From CAVRCA01 sp965218045 (lineage in GTDB: Bacteria; Pseudomonadota; Alphaproteobacteria; Acetobacterales; Acetobacteraceae): 64,000 nt of DNA. The stretch spans positions 1 through 64,000 of the forward strand of contig CBDCJX010000003.1 in the NCBI GenBank assembly GCA_965218045.1, in the 5' to 3' direction. Positions 28,457 to 36,033 of the stretch are shown piece after piece. How positions within the stretch are numbered: position 1 is the first letter of the stretch; every line of letters begins with the position of its first letter. The translations under genes and the position numbers were made by a program. A model generated the notes under the pieces. The model did no database searches. It was not told the origin of the DNA and saw nothing but the letters and a program-made list of their open reading frames with translations.

Positions 28457-29662
28457 ATGAGCGAACCCGCCGGTCCGCTGACCGGTCCGCTGAAAGGCTT
28501 GCGTATCCTCGATCTGACCACGGTGCTGTTCGGCCCGTTCGGTACGCAGACCCTGGGCGACTGGGGTGCCGACATCATCAAGGTGGAGAGCCTGACCGGC
28601 GACACCTGGCGCAATTCCGGCCAGTTCCGCAATCCGGGCATGAGCGGCCAGTTCATGGCGGCGAACCGCAACAAGCGCAGCGTCGCGCTCGACCTCAAGC
28701 ATCCCGATGGCCAGGCGGTGCTGCGCCGGCTGATCCCGGGTGCGGACGCGCTGGTCAGCAACATCCGCCCGGCCGGCCTCGCCCGGCTCGGCTTCAGCTA
28801 CGAGGCGTGTGCCGCGCTCAATCCGAAAATCGTCTACGCGGTGGCGACCGGTTTTGGTCAGGATGGCCCGTGGCGCGCCCGGCCGGCGTTCGACGAGATC
28901 ATCCAGGCGGCGTCCGGCTTCGCCTCGTCGATAGGCAGCGACGATGAGCCTGCCTTCGTGCCCAGCCTGATTGGCGACAAGATCTGCGGCATGGCGCTGA
29001 CCTCCGCCGTGACCGCCGCGCTGCTGCATCGCGAGCGCACCGGCGAGGGCCAGATGGTGGAAGTGCCGATGCTGGAGACCCTGGCGGCGTTCAACAGCAT
29101 CGAGATGTTCGGCGGCTTCGCTTTCGTGCCGCCGATCGGGCCGTCGGGTTACAACCGGATGAAGGCGCGGCGCCCGGTGCGGACCAAGAATGGCTGGCTT
29201 ACCATGTTGCCCTATTCGGGCGAGAACTGGTGCGCGTTCTTTGAAGCGGTCGGCTTACCCGAGTGTATCGAGGAGTTCTCGGTGCGTGACCCGGTGTTGC
29301 GCGGCCGGAACATCGACCGGATCTATGATCGAATGCGCGAGATCGCGCCGAGCCGGACCACCGCCGAGTGGGAGGCGTTGTTGTTGCGCATCGACGTGCC
29401 GCACACCGCGTTCGCCAAGCTCAGCGAAATCACCGAGCAGCCGCATCTCAACGCGGTCGAGATGTTCCCCGAGCTCGATCATCCGACCGAGGGCAAGATC
29501 CGCCAGGCCCGCCCACCCGCGCGCTTCTCCGCCAGCCCGGCCGGCATCAGCCGCCTCCCGCCGCGCCTCGGTGAGCACACCAGCGAGGTGCTGCGCGAGG
29601 TGGGTTACCAGCAGGCCGAGATCGACCGGTTGGTAGAGAACAAGGCTGTCTACGTGATCTGA
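28457..29662 (+). CDS. CaiB/BaiF class III CoA-transferase (copy 1)
   Basis: A 401-aa protein beginning LKGLRILDLTTVLFGPFGTQTLGDWGADIIKVE, the classic N terminus of family III CoA-transferases. It continues with NRNKRSVALDLK, LVSNIRPAGLARLGF and YAVATGFGQDGPWRARPAFDE. The enzyme moves CoA between carboxylic acids through an aspartyl-CoA thioester. The partner acids are not identifiable. It closes the sirtuin-hydrolase operon and is followed by a REP-like inverted repeat. Confidence 0.88.
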   Translation: MSEPAGPLTGPLKGLRILDLTTVLFGPFGTQTLGDWGADIIKVESLTGDTWRNSGQFRNPGMSGQFMAANRNKRSVALDLKHPDGQAVLRRLIPGADALVSNIRPAGLARLGFSYEACAALNPKIVYAVATGFGQDGPWRARPAFDEIIQAASGFASSIGSDDEPAFVPSLIGDKICGMALTSAVTAALLHRERTGEGQMVEVPMLETLAAFNSIEMFGGFAFVPPIGPSGYNRMKARRPVRTKNGWLTMLPYSGENWCAFFEAVGLPECIEEFSVRDPVLRGRNIDRIYDRMREIAPSRTTAEWEALLLRIDVPHTAFAKLSEITEQPHLNAVEMFPELDHPTEGKIRQARPPARFSASPAGISRLPPRLGEHTSEVLREVGYQQAEIDRLVENKAVYVI

Positions 29663-29667
29663 TAGCG

Positions 29668-29748
29668 CCCTTACCCCGGCCCTCTCCAGGGCAGAAGGAG
29701 AAGCAAAAAGAAAACCCCCTCCCCTGGGGAGAGGGTTGGGTGAGGGGA
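29668..29748. repeat. GC-rich inverted repeat between convergent genes, REP-like / possible terminator
   Basis: CCCTTACCCCGGCCCTCTCC at 29668-29687 is the near-complement of the stretch at 29727-29748 (GGGGAGAGGGTTGGGTGAGG plus GG). The two arms enclose an A-rich loop (AAGCAAAAAGAAAA at 29701-29714). The sequence matches a widespread intergenic repeat of alpha- and gammaproteobacteria (CCCTCACCC-AACCCTCTCCC). It sits between the convergent CoA-transferase and LLM genes, where it could end both transcripts. Confidence 0.7.
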
Positions 29749-29759
29749 GGTTGGCGCTG

Positions 29760-30965
29760 CTACTCCGCCGCCACCGCCGCCGGGCGGGTGATCGTGTCGG
29801 GGGTCAGCTCGCGCAGGCGGGGCAGCACTTCGCTGGCGAACAGCTTGATGTTCGCCGCCGTGTCAGCGTGGCTGAGGTGGCCGCCTTGCAGGAAGGCGAG
29901 CAGATGGCCGAAGCCGCCCATCCGCTCGTTGAAGGCGCGGATCTGCTGGAACACGTCATCCGGCGTGCCGGCGAACACCGTATCGGTCGACATCAGCTCC
30001 TCGACCGTAGCCTTGGTGTGGTCGATCGACTTGCCATCCTCGTTGCCGACGAAGCGCGCCTTGCCGCGCGGCGCCCGCAGCAATGCGACATTGGCGCCGA
30101 CCGAGTTGTAGCCCGGCGGGTTGGTGAACGGCTCGTGCACGATCGGCGAAGTGCGTATGTAATCGGCGGCGAGATTGGCGATGCGGAACCCTTCCTCGCG
30201 CGTGGGACCGACCCCGATGATCGCGGCGTAGGCCAGCCGGTCCGGTCCGGCGGTCCAGCCGAGCTCCTGCGCGCGCTTGCGATAGGCGTCGAACATCGGC
30301 TTGGCCACCCCGCCCGAAAGCAAGGTGCCGACGACGTGGCCGCGCTCGGCCGCCATCCGCCCGGTCTCGGGGGAAAGTCCGGTCATCCAGATCGGCGGCA
30401 GGGGCTGCTGGATCGGCCGTGGCCAGATGTTGACGTTGCGGTAGTGGAAAAACTCGCCCTCCCAGCTGAACGGCCCGTCGCTGGTCGAGAGCGCCTTGAT
30501 GATGAGGTCGTGCGCTTCCCAGTAGCGCCGCATCAGGTTGGCCGGGTTGCTGTTGGCCGGAGCGATCTCGTACGGCGCGCCCTTGACCAGCCCCATCTCC
30601 AGTCGCCCGCCGGAGACCACGTCGATCCAGGCCATCTCCTCGGCGACGCGCACCGGATCGGGGCGATGCGCGATCGGCGAGCCGAGCGACAGCAGCCGCG
30701 CCTTCTTGGTCTGCCGCGCCAGGATGGCGAGCGCCAGCGGCACCGCGACGGTGAGGCAGGTGGCGGTGCTGTGGTGCTCGTTGACCATGATGTTGAGCCC
30801 CACCTCGTCGGCGAGCATGAACTCGTCGAGGTAGCGGTTCAGCAGCTGGTGCCCGGTTTCGGGATCGAAGTTCCGGCTCGGCAGGTTGACGCGCAGCGAG
30901 CCGCGCTTGAGCCCTTCATCCCACGCCGGGTGATAGGCCATCTCGGAAAAATGCCAGACTTGCAT
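29760..30965 (-). CDS. LLM-class flavin-dependent oxidoreductase
   Basis: A 401-aa luciferase-like monooxygenase-fold protein. It starts MQVWHFSEMAYHPAW and has MLADEVGLNIMVNEHHSTATCLTVAVPLALAILARQT, the usual EHH stretch of strand 2-3 in this family, then LEMGLVKGAPYE and PPIWMTGLSPETGRMAAERGH. It uses FMNH2 or F420-like flavin to oxidise an unknown substrate. It is co-transcribed with the hydrolase gene 17 bp upstream. Confidence 0.88.
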   Translation of the reverse strand: MQVWHFSEMAYHPAWDEGLKRGSLRVNLPSRNFDPETGHQLLNRYLDEFMLADEVGLNIMVNEHHSTATCLTVAVPLALAILARQTKKARLLSLGSPIAHRPDPVRVAEEMAWIDVVSGGRLEMGLVKGAPYEIAPANSNPANLMRRYWEAHDLIIKALSTSDGPFSWEGEFFHYRNVNIWPRPIQQPLPPIWMTGLSPETGRMAAERGHVVGTLLSGGVAKPMFDAYRKRAQELGWTAGPDRLAYAAIIGVGPTREEGFRIANLAADYIRTSPIVHEPFTNPPGYNSVGANVALLRAPRGKARFVGNEDGKSIDHTKATVEELMSTDTVFAGTPDDVFQQIRAFNERMGGFGHLLAFLQGGHLSHADTAANIKLFASEVLPRLRELTPDTITRPAAVAAE

Positions 30966-30982
30966 GCGTGCTTCTCCGACGA

Positions 30983-31759
30983 TCAGGAACGGGCGGCGGC
31001 GAACTCGGCCAGGCGCTCGGCGAACGCTTGCGGCTGCTCCCAGTGCGGGAAATGCCCGGCATCCGGAATGGTGACGACCTTGACACCGGGGATGGCGCTC
31101 TGCCAGCCATCGCGCAGTCCCGGGCTGAGGACGTGGTCGGCTTCGCCCCAGACCAGCAGGGTCGGGATATCGATGCGGTGCAGCCAGTGCCGCAGATGCG
31201 GGTTGTGCATGTACGGTTTCCAGCCGAACAGGGCGAAGGCTTGGCGGGCGTGCGCCACGGCGGCGACCTCGGCGTCGGGCAGCGCCGCGTAGTCGACCGC
31301 GCCGCGCTGCGGGTCCGCCCAGGCGAGAGCGAGGAACTCGTCACGGGTGATGCCGTGCATGTCGGCGATGTCGCGCTCCAACTTGCCGCCAAACTTGGCG
31401 CCAAGTGGGGCGGCGAGGGCTAGACGGGCGAAACGCCGGGTGTTGCGCACCGCCATCTCGGCGGCGATCCAGCCGCCGAACGAGACGCCGACCAGGGTGG
31501 CCTCAGCGAGATCGAGCCGATCCGCCAGATCGAGGTAGAGGTAGGCCAGATCGTCGACGCTGCTCAGCCAGTCCGGCGGCCTGGACTGGCCGAAGCCGGG
31601 ATGCACCGGCGCGATCACCCGGTGCCGTCGCGCCAACAGGTCGAGCCAGGGCCGCTCGGGCTGCAACCCTTCGCCGGGATGCAGAAACAGCAAAGGCGCG
31701 CCCTCGCCGCGTTCCTCGAACTCGACATCGATCCCGGCGATCGCCACCGTCCTTGCCAT
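30983..31759 (-). CDS. Alpha/beta hydrolase of the LLM operon
   Basis: A 258-aa hydrolase. It has LLFLHPGEGLQ (oxyanion region), nucleophile S93 in VGVSFGGW, the acidic D of WGEADHVLSP, and His in DAGHFPHWEQP. The start MARTVAIAG at 31759 has GGGAGG upstream; the ATG at 31804 is a weaker alternative. Pairing with an LLM oxidoreductase suggests a catabolic route in which an oxidised product, such as an ester or lactone, is hydrolysed. This is inference. Confidence 0.85.
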   Translation of the reverse strand: MARTVAIAGIDVEFEERGEGAPLLFLHPGEGLQPERPWLDLLARRHRVIAPVHPGFGQSRPPDWLSSVDDLAYLYLDLADRLDLAEATLVGVSFGGWIAAEMAVRNTRRFARLALAAPLGAKFGGKLERDIADMHGITRDEFLALAWADPQRGAVDYAALPDAEVAAVAHARQAFALFGWKPYMHNPHLRHWLHRIDIPTLLVWGEADHVLSPGLRDGWQSAIPGVKVVTIPDAGHFPHWEQPQAFAERLAEFAAARS

Positions 31760-31963
31760 ATGCCGCCCTCCCAAGCGACACGCTAGCCCCGCTTGCTCGG
31801 TCACGGAAGCCGGGCTCAGATACCGAACCGCGCCGTTCGGCTCCCTTATAGGTTACGACCCCGGCGCGGGGTTACCGAACAGGGCGTACTCCGCCACGGC
31901 CGACGTTCTCGACGCCCCTTCCGCCCGTTCCAAGCCCCGGGCGATCCGTGGCAGGTTTGGCGC

Positions 31964-32548
31964 ATGACATCGTCGCGTCAGCCTCGAACTGGCGAGCCGC
32001 CGGATGCCGCGTCGCTGCGGGAAGCCGCGCTGGCGTATCTCGGGCGCTACGCGGCCACCGAGGCGTCGTTGCTGCGGGTGCTGCGGCGGCGGGTCGATCG
32101 TTGGTCGCGCGCGGCCGAGCAAGCCGGCGGCGAAGCCGAAACCATTGCCGCCCAACGCCAGCAAGCCTTGGTGGCGGCACGGGAGGTGGTCGAGCGGCTG
32201 GCACGGGCGGGTGCGGTGAATGACGCCGATTTTGCCGAGGCCCGGGCCCGGCGACTGCACCGCAGCGGCCACTCGCGGCGTGCGGTGGCGGCTCACCTGG
32301 AGGCACGCGGGGTGACCCGGGAGGTGGCCGAAGCCGCCTTGCCGCAAGACGAGCTTGCCGCCGCGCTGGTATTCGCCCGTCGCCGGCGGCTCGGGCCGTT
32401 TCGCGCCTCGGAACCGCTGGAAGCGGCGGAGAGGCATCGGACGTTGGGTATCTTGGCGCGCGCCGGATTCACCCGCCCGGTGGTCGCCGAACTGCTGGAA
32501 ATGGCCCGCGAGGACGCCGAGAACGCGCTCGCGACCCGCCGCGAGTAG
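31964..32548 (+). CDS. recX: RecX regulatory protein
   Basis: A 194-aa three-helix repeat protein that binds and restrains RecA filaments. Typical RecX phrases are ALAYLGRYAATEASLLRVLRRRV, VVERLARAGAVNDADFAEARARRLHRSGHSRRAV and AHLEARGVTREVAEAAL. The usual position near recA is not seen here. The ATG at 31964 is preferred; the longer frame from 31793 is rich in Arg/Pro and not conserved-looking. It is divergent from the hydrolase gene over about 200 bp. Confidence 0.85.
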   Translation: MTSSRQPRTGEPPDAASLREAALAYLGRYAATEASLLRVLRRRVDRWSRAAEQAGGEAETIAAQRQQALVAAREVVERLARAGAVNDADFAEARARRLHRSGHSRRAVAAHLEARGVTREVAEAALPQDELAAALVFARRRRLGPFRASEPLEAAERHRTLGILARAGFTRPVVAELLEMAREDAENALATRRE

Positions 32549-32659
32549 TCAGCCGATCAGCCACACCGCCAAGCATGCCATGCCGGCCCAAAGCCCGAGA
32601 CCGAGGGTGAGCCCCAAGGCCAAGCCCTTGAGCGACCGCGTATCCTTGGTGTTGATCAT
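32549..32659 (-). CDS. Small single-TM protein
   Basis: A 36-aa peptide, MINTKDTRSLKGLALGLTLG followed by a hydrophobic tail ending in CLAVWLIG. It lies directly against the recX stop on the opposite strand. One long transmembrane helix is clear. Conservation cannot be judged from the sequence alone, so it could be a non-coding frame. Confidence 0.35.
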   Translation of the reverse strand: MINTKDTRSLKGLALGLTLGLGLWAGMACLAVWLIG

Positions 32660-32844
32660 GCCCTTGGGTCGGCGAACGGCACCCCTCGACTGTGCCGAGC
32701 TCACCCGGACGGGTATGTACCCGCTATGCCGCATTGTTTCCCCAGACAAACAGCATTGATGCCGTTCGAGGGGCTAACGCGTCACCCGTGCAATGGTTGC
32801 GTCGATACAACCTTGGGTATATGGACGGCGAAAATGGACTGTTG

Positions 32845-33588
32845 ATGAAGACGCCCGCCCCGCCTCGGACCACGGGGTTTGTCGTTGGTCTCGCGTTGCT
32901 GCTAATGAGCTTCGCGTCGGGCTGCATGGATATCCTGAGCTATCGGCAGCTCGGCCAGGTGTTCACCTCGGCAATGACCGGCAATGCCGCGCTGCTTGGC
33001 TTGGGCCTCGGCGAAGGCAACCTTGCCGCGAGCTCGCGCAATCTGGCCGCGTTCGCCGGCTTCCTGGTGGGATTGGGCTTGGGCGCGATCCTGCTGGGCA
33101 CACCGCAAGACGCGCCTCGCTGGTCGCGCGTGACGACTCCCGCCCTGGCGGTGGAAGCGATGTTGCTGGCGGTGTTCACCGCGCTTTGGCAGTACGGCGC
33201 CGGTTCGTTCTCCGATCGGCTCTACGGCCTGATCGGCCTCTCCGCCGTCGCCATGGGCACTCAGAGTGCCATCGCGCAGCGCATCGGCGTGCCCGGCATC
33301 GCGACGACCTATTTTACCGGCACACTCACCAGCATCGTCGTCGGCGCGGTCAATCGACGCCGTTCGCCCAAGCCCGCCGCGAGGCAGCCATTGCAAAGGC
33401 TCCGCTGGCCGGCGCTGGCGTTCCTGGCCTACGTCGCCGGCGCCGCGCTCACCGGCTTCCTCCAGCTCGATCCCGAACCGGTGCTGGGGCTCGCTCCTCC
33501 CCTCTGGATACCGGCGTTGCCAACGATCGTGATCGCGATCGTGCTGCTCACCGCCTTGCTGGACTGGGCCACCGGCACCCCACGCTGA
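32845..33588 (+). CDS. YoaK-type DUF1275 membrane protein
   Basis: About 247 aa, six or seven TM helices. It has FASGCMDILSYRQLGQVFTSAMTGNAALLGL, the DUF1275/YoaK signature (G-x-x-D-x-x-x-Y...F-x-A-x-MTGN), then MGTQSAIAQRIGVPGIATTYFTGTLT. The substrate is unproven. The start is uncertain: ATG at 32845 (MKTPAPPRT) is preferred, with 32821 also possible. Confidence 0.8.
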   Translation: MKTPAPPRTTGFVVGLALLLMSFASGCMDILSYRQLGQVFTSAMTGNAALLGLGLGEGNLAASSRNLAAFAGFLVGLGLGAILLGTPQDAPRWSRVTTPALAVEAMLLAVFTALWQYGAGSFSDRLYGLIGLSAVAMGTQSAIAQRIGVPGIATTYFTGTLTSIVVGAVNRRRSPKPAARQPLQRLRWPALAFLAYVAGAALTGFLQLDPEPVLGLAPPLWIPALPTIVIAIVLLTALLDWATGTPR

Positions 33589-33666
33589 AACTGGCCAAAC
33601 GACGCGCGGGGGTGTCACCACCGGCGACCGCCGGGTGCTACGTTCGAGATTATGGAGGGACACGCC

Positions 33667-35061
33667 ATGCCTGCAGACCATCCGATGCTTGTCGACCCGG
33701 TGATCGAGGCGGCTCGCGACTTCCTCGGCGAGCGCATCACCGTCAATGCCGGCTTGCGCGAGCACCACTCGCACGGCCAGGACACTCACCCGCCCGTGCT
33801 GCCCGACGCGGTCGCCTTCGTCGAGACCTCGGAGGAGGCGGGCAGGCTGCTGGCGCTGTGCCATGCGCATGGCGTGCCGGTGGTGCCCTGGGGCGCCGGC
33901 ACGTCGCTGGAGGGCCACGTCACACCGGTGCGGGGCGGCATCACGCTCGATCTGTCGCGCATGACCCGGATCATCGAGGCGAGCCAGGCCGACATGGATT
34001 GCCGCATCGAGGCCGGGGTGACGCGCGAGCAGCTCAACGCCCATCTGCGCGACCAGGGACTGTTCTTCCCGGTCGATCCGGGTACCGCGCTGTGCACCAT
34101 CGGCGGCATGTGCGCGACCCGCGCCTCGGGCACCAACGCGGTGCGCTATGGCACGATCCGCGACAACGTGCTGGGCCTGACCGTGGCGCTGGCCGATGGG
34201 CGGGTGATCCGCACCGGCGGCAGGGTGCGCAAATCCTCCACCGGCTACGACCTCACCCGGCTGTTCATCGGCTCGGAAGGCACGCTCGGGGTGATCACCG
34301 AGATACAGCTGCGGCTGCACGGCATCCCGGAGGCGGCCTCAGCCGCCACCTGCCAGTTCGACACCCTGGCCGGCGCGGTGGAGACGGTGATCGCCATCCT
34401 GCAGGCCGGCGTCCCGGTGGCGCGCATGGAGCTGCTCGACGACGTGCAGATGCAAGCCTGCATCGCCTATTCCAAGCTGGAGGGATTGCGCCCGCTGCCG
34501 AGCCTGTTCTTCGAGTTCCACGGCACGCCCTCGGGGGTGGCCGAGCAGGCGGCCCAAGCGGAAGAAATCGCCGCGGGGTTCGGCGCGCACGGCTTCGCCT
34601 GGGCGACCGACGAGGGCGAGCGGCGCAAGCTGTGGCAGGCGCGGCACGATGCGCTGTGGGCGGTGCTGGCGCTGAAACCCGGCCATCGCAACTTCGTCAC
34701 CGATTCGGTGGTGCCGATCTCGCGTATGGCCGAAGCGATCCTCGGCACCCAGGAAGACATCCGCGCCTCCGGCCTCACCGCGCCGATCGTCGGCCATGTC
34801 GGGGATGGCAACTATCACACCGTCATCCTGGTGCCGCCGGAGCCGGGCGGGCTGGAGCGCGCCTGGGAGCTCGACAAGCGGATCGTCGCCCGCGCGCTCG
34901 ATCTCGGTGGTTCGTGCAGCGGCGAGCACGGCGTCGGCATCGGCAAGCGCGAGTTCCTGGAACGCGAGCATGGCGGCGAGGCGCTGGCGGTGATGCGCTC
35001 GATCAAGGCGGCGCTCGACCCACGCGCTATTATGAACCCGGGCAAGATTTTCCTGAACTAG
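33667..35061 (+). CDS. GlcD-type FAD-linked oxidase (glycolate/D-lactate dehydrogenase family)
   Basis: A 464-aa PCMH-type flavoprotein. The FAD-binding domain has PVVPWGAGTSLEGHVTPV and PGTALCTIGGMCATRASGTNAVRYGT. The C-terminal FAD-oxidase domain has VGHVGDGNYHT, GGSCSGEHGVGIGKREFL and the ending DPRAIMNPGKIFLN. It oxidises 2-hydroxy acids such as glycolate or D-lactate and probably feeds electrons to a respiratory acceptor. The start at 33667 follows GGAGGG by 7 bp. No GlcE/GlcF partner is adjacent, which is more like a single-subunit D-lactate dehydrogenase. Confidence 0.87.
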   Translation: MPADHPMLVDPVIEAARDFLGERITVNAGLREHHSHGQDTHPPVLPDAVAFVETSEEAGRLLALCHAHGVPVVPWGAGTSLEGHVTPVRGGITLDLSRMTRIIEASQADMDCRIEAGVTREQLNAHLRDQGLFFPVDPGTALCTIGGMCATRASGTNAVRYGTIRDNVLGLTVALADGRVIRTGGRVRKSSTGYDLTRLFIGSEGTLGVITEIQLRLHGIPEAASAATCQFDTLAGAVETVIAILQAGVPVARMELLDDVQMQACIAYSKLEGLRPLPSLFFEFHGTPSGVAEQAAQAEEIAAGFGAHGFAWATDEGERRKLWQARHDALWAVLALKPGHRNFVTDSVVPISRMAEAILGTQEDIRASGLTAPIVGHVGDGNYHTVILVPPEPGGLERAWELDKRIVARALDLGGSCSGEHGVGIGKREFLEREHGGEALAVMRSIKAALDPRAIMNPGKIFLN

Positions 35062-35086
35062 GCCGGGCAGTCCGGCTGGCGTTCAC

Positions 35087-35986
35087 ATGCTCACCCGGCT
35101 GGCGCCGTTCCTCTTCGTGCTGTTCTGGAGCTCGTCCTTCATCGCCGCGAAGACCGGGCTGCGGGATCTGTCGCCGCTGCTGTTCGTGGCGGTCCGCCTC
35201 GCCGCGTGCGCCGCGGTGCTGCTCCTGCTGATGCTGGTGCTGCGCCGCTCCTGGCGCCCGCTCGCGCGCGGCAAGTGGCTGCATTGCGCGATCGCCGGCG
35301 CCCTGCTCAACGCGTTCGGCCTGATGACGCCGCATATGGGCATGATGCTGGCGCCCGGCGCGCAGATCGCCCTGGTGCAATCGCTCACGCCACTGCTCAC
35401 CGCCGCCCTCGGCGTGGTGCTGCTGCGCGAGCGCTTGGCGGCCGCGCAATGGGCCGGTCTGGCGCTCGGCGTGGCCGGCGTCGGATTGGTGGTGGGTCGG
35501 GCCGCGCTGCACAGCGCCACCCAGTTCGAGGGACTCGCCCTGGCCTTCGTCGGCGTGCTCGGACTGGTCGGCGGCACGCTGTATTTCGGTCGGTTCTGCC
35601 GCGGCGTCGCGCTGCTGCCGGGGGCGGTGGCGCAGTTCAGCGCCGCGGCCTTGGTCGCCGCTCTCGCCGCCGCGCTGTTCGAGGCACCCCGGGCCGACTG
35701 GACGGCGACCGCGATCGCCGCCGTGATCTGGAACACCGTGGTGGTGTCGCTCGGCGGGATGGGCCTCTATTACGCCATGCTGGCTCGCGGCACGGCGGCG
35801 CGGACCACGGCGAATTTCTACCTGGTGCCCGGCACGGTGGCGGTGCTGGCGTGGGCGCTGCTGGGCGAACGGCTCAGCCCGCTGGCTATCGGCGGGTTGC
35901 TGGTGGCCTCCGCCGGGTGCTGGCTGGTCAATGCCGCACCCACGTCGCAGCCTGACCAGCCCCTCGGTCGCAGACCGGACGATTGA
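35087..35986 (+). CDS. EamA/DMT-family transporter (copy 1)
   Basis: A 299-aa, ten-TM drug/metabolite transporter with two EamA repeats. It starts MLTRLAPFLFVLFWSSSFIAAKTG, as RhaT/YdcZ-like exporters do, and repeat two ends LVPGTVAVLAWALLGERLSPLAIGGLLVASAGCWLV. The substrate is unknown. It lies 25 bp after the FAD oxidase gene and may be co-transcribed. Confidence 0.85.
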   Translation: MLTRLAPFLFVLFWSSSFIAAKTGLRDLSPLLFVAVRLAACAAVLLLLMLVLRRSWRPLARGKWLHCAIAGALLNAFGLMTPHMGMMLAPGAQIALVQSLTPLLTAALGVVLLRERLAAAQWAGLALGVAGVGLVVGRAALHSATQFEGLALAFVGVLGLVGGTLYFGRFCRGVALLPGAVAQFSAAALVAALAAALFEAPRADWTATAIAAVIWNTVVVSLGGMGLYYAMLARGTAARTTANFYLVPGTVAVLAWALLGERLSPLAIGGLLVASAGCWLVNAAPTSQPDQPLGRRPDD

Positions 35987-35999
35987 GCGGAGAGGCGCC

Positions 36000-36033
36000 T
36001 TGACCCTGCACCAGCCTTGACCCTGCACCAGAT
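36000..36033. repeat. 17-bp tandem duplication over a start site
   Basis: TTGACCCTGCACCAG at 36000-36014 recurs at 36017-36031, a unit of 17 bp. The first copy is well spaced behind GGAGAGG (about 35989-35995), but its own reading frame stops after six codons. The transporter can only be read from the second copy. See the transporter entry. Confidence 0.9.

Noticed and set aside
32793..35231. A plus-strand frame of about 810 codons over the DUF1275 and GlcD-type genes
   Set aside because: It is an out-of-frame shadow of two well-defined families and shows Arg/His/Gly-rich low-complexity sequence only.
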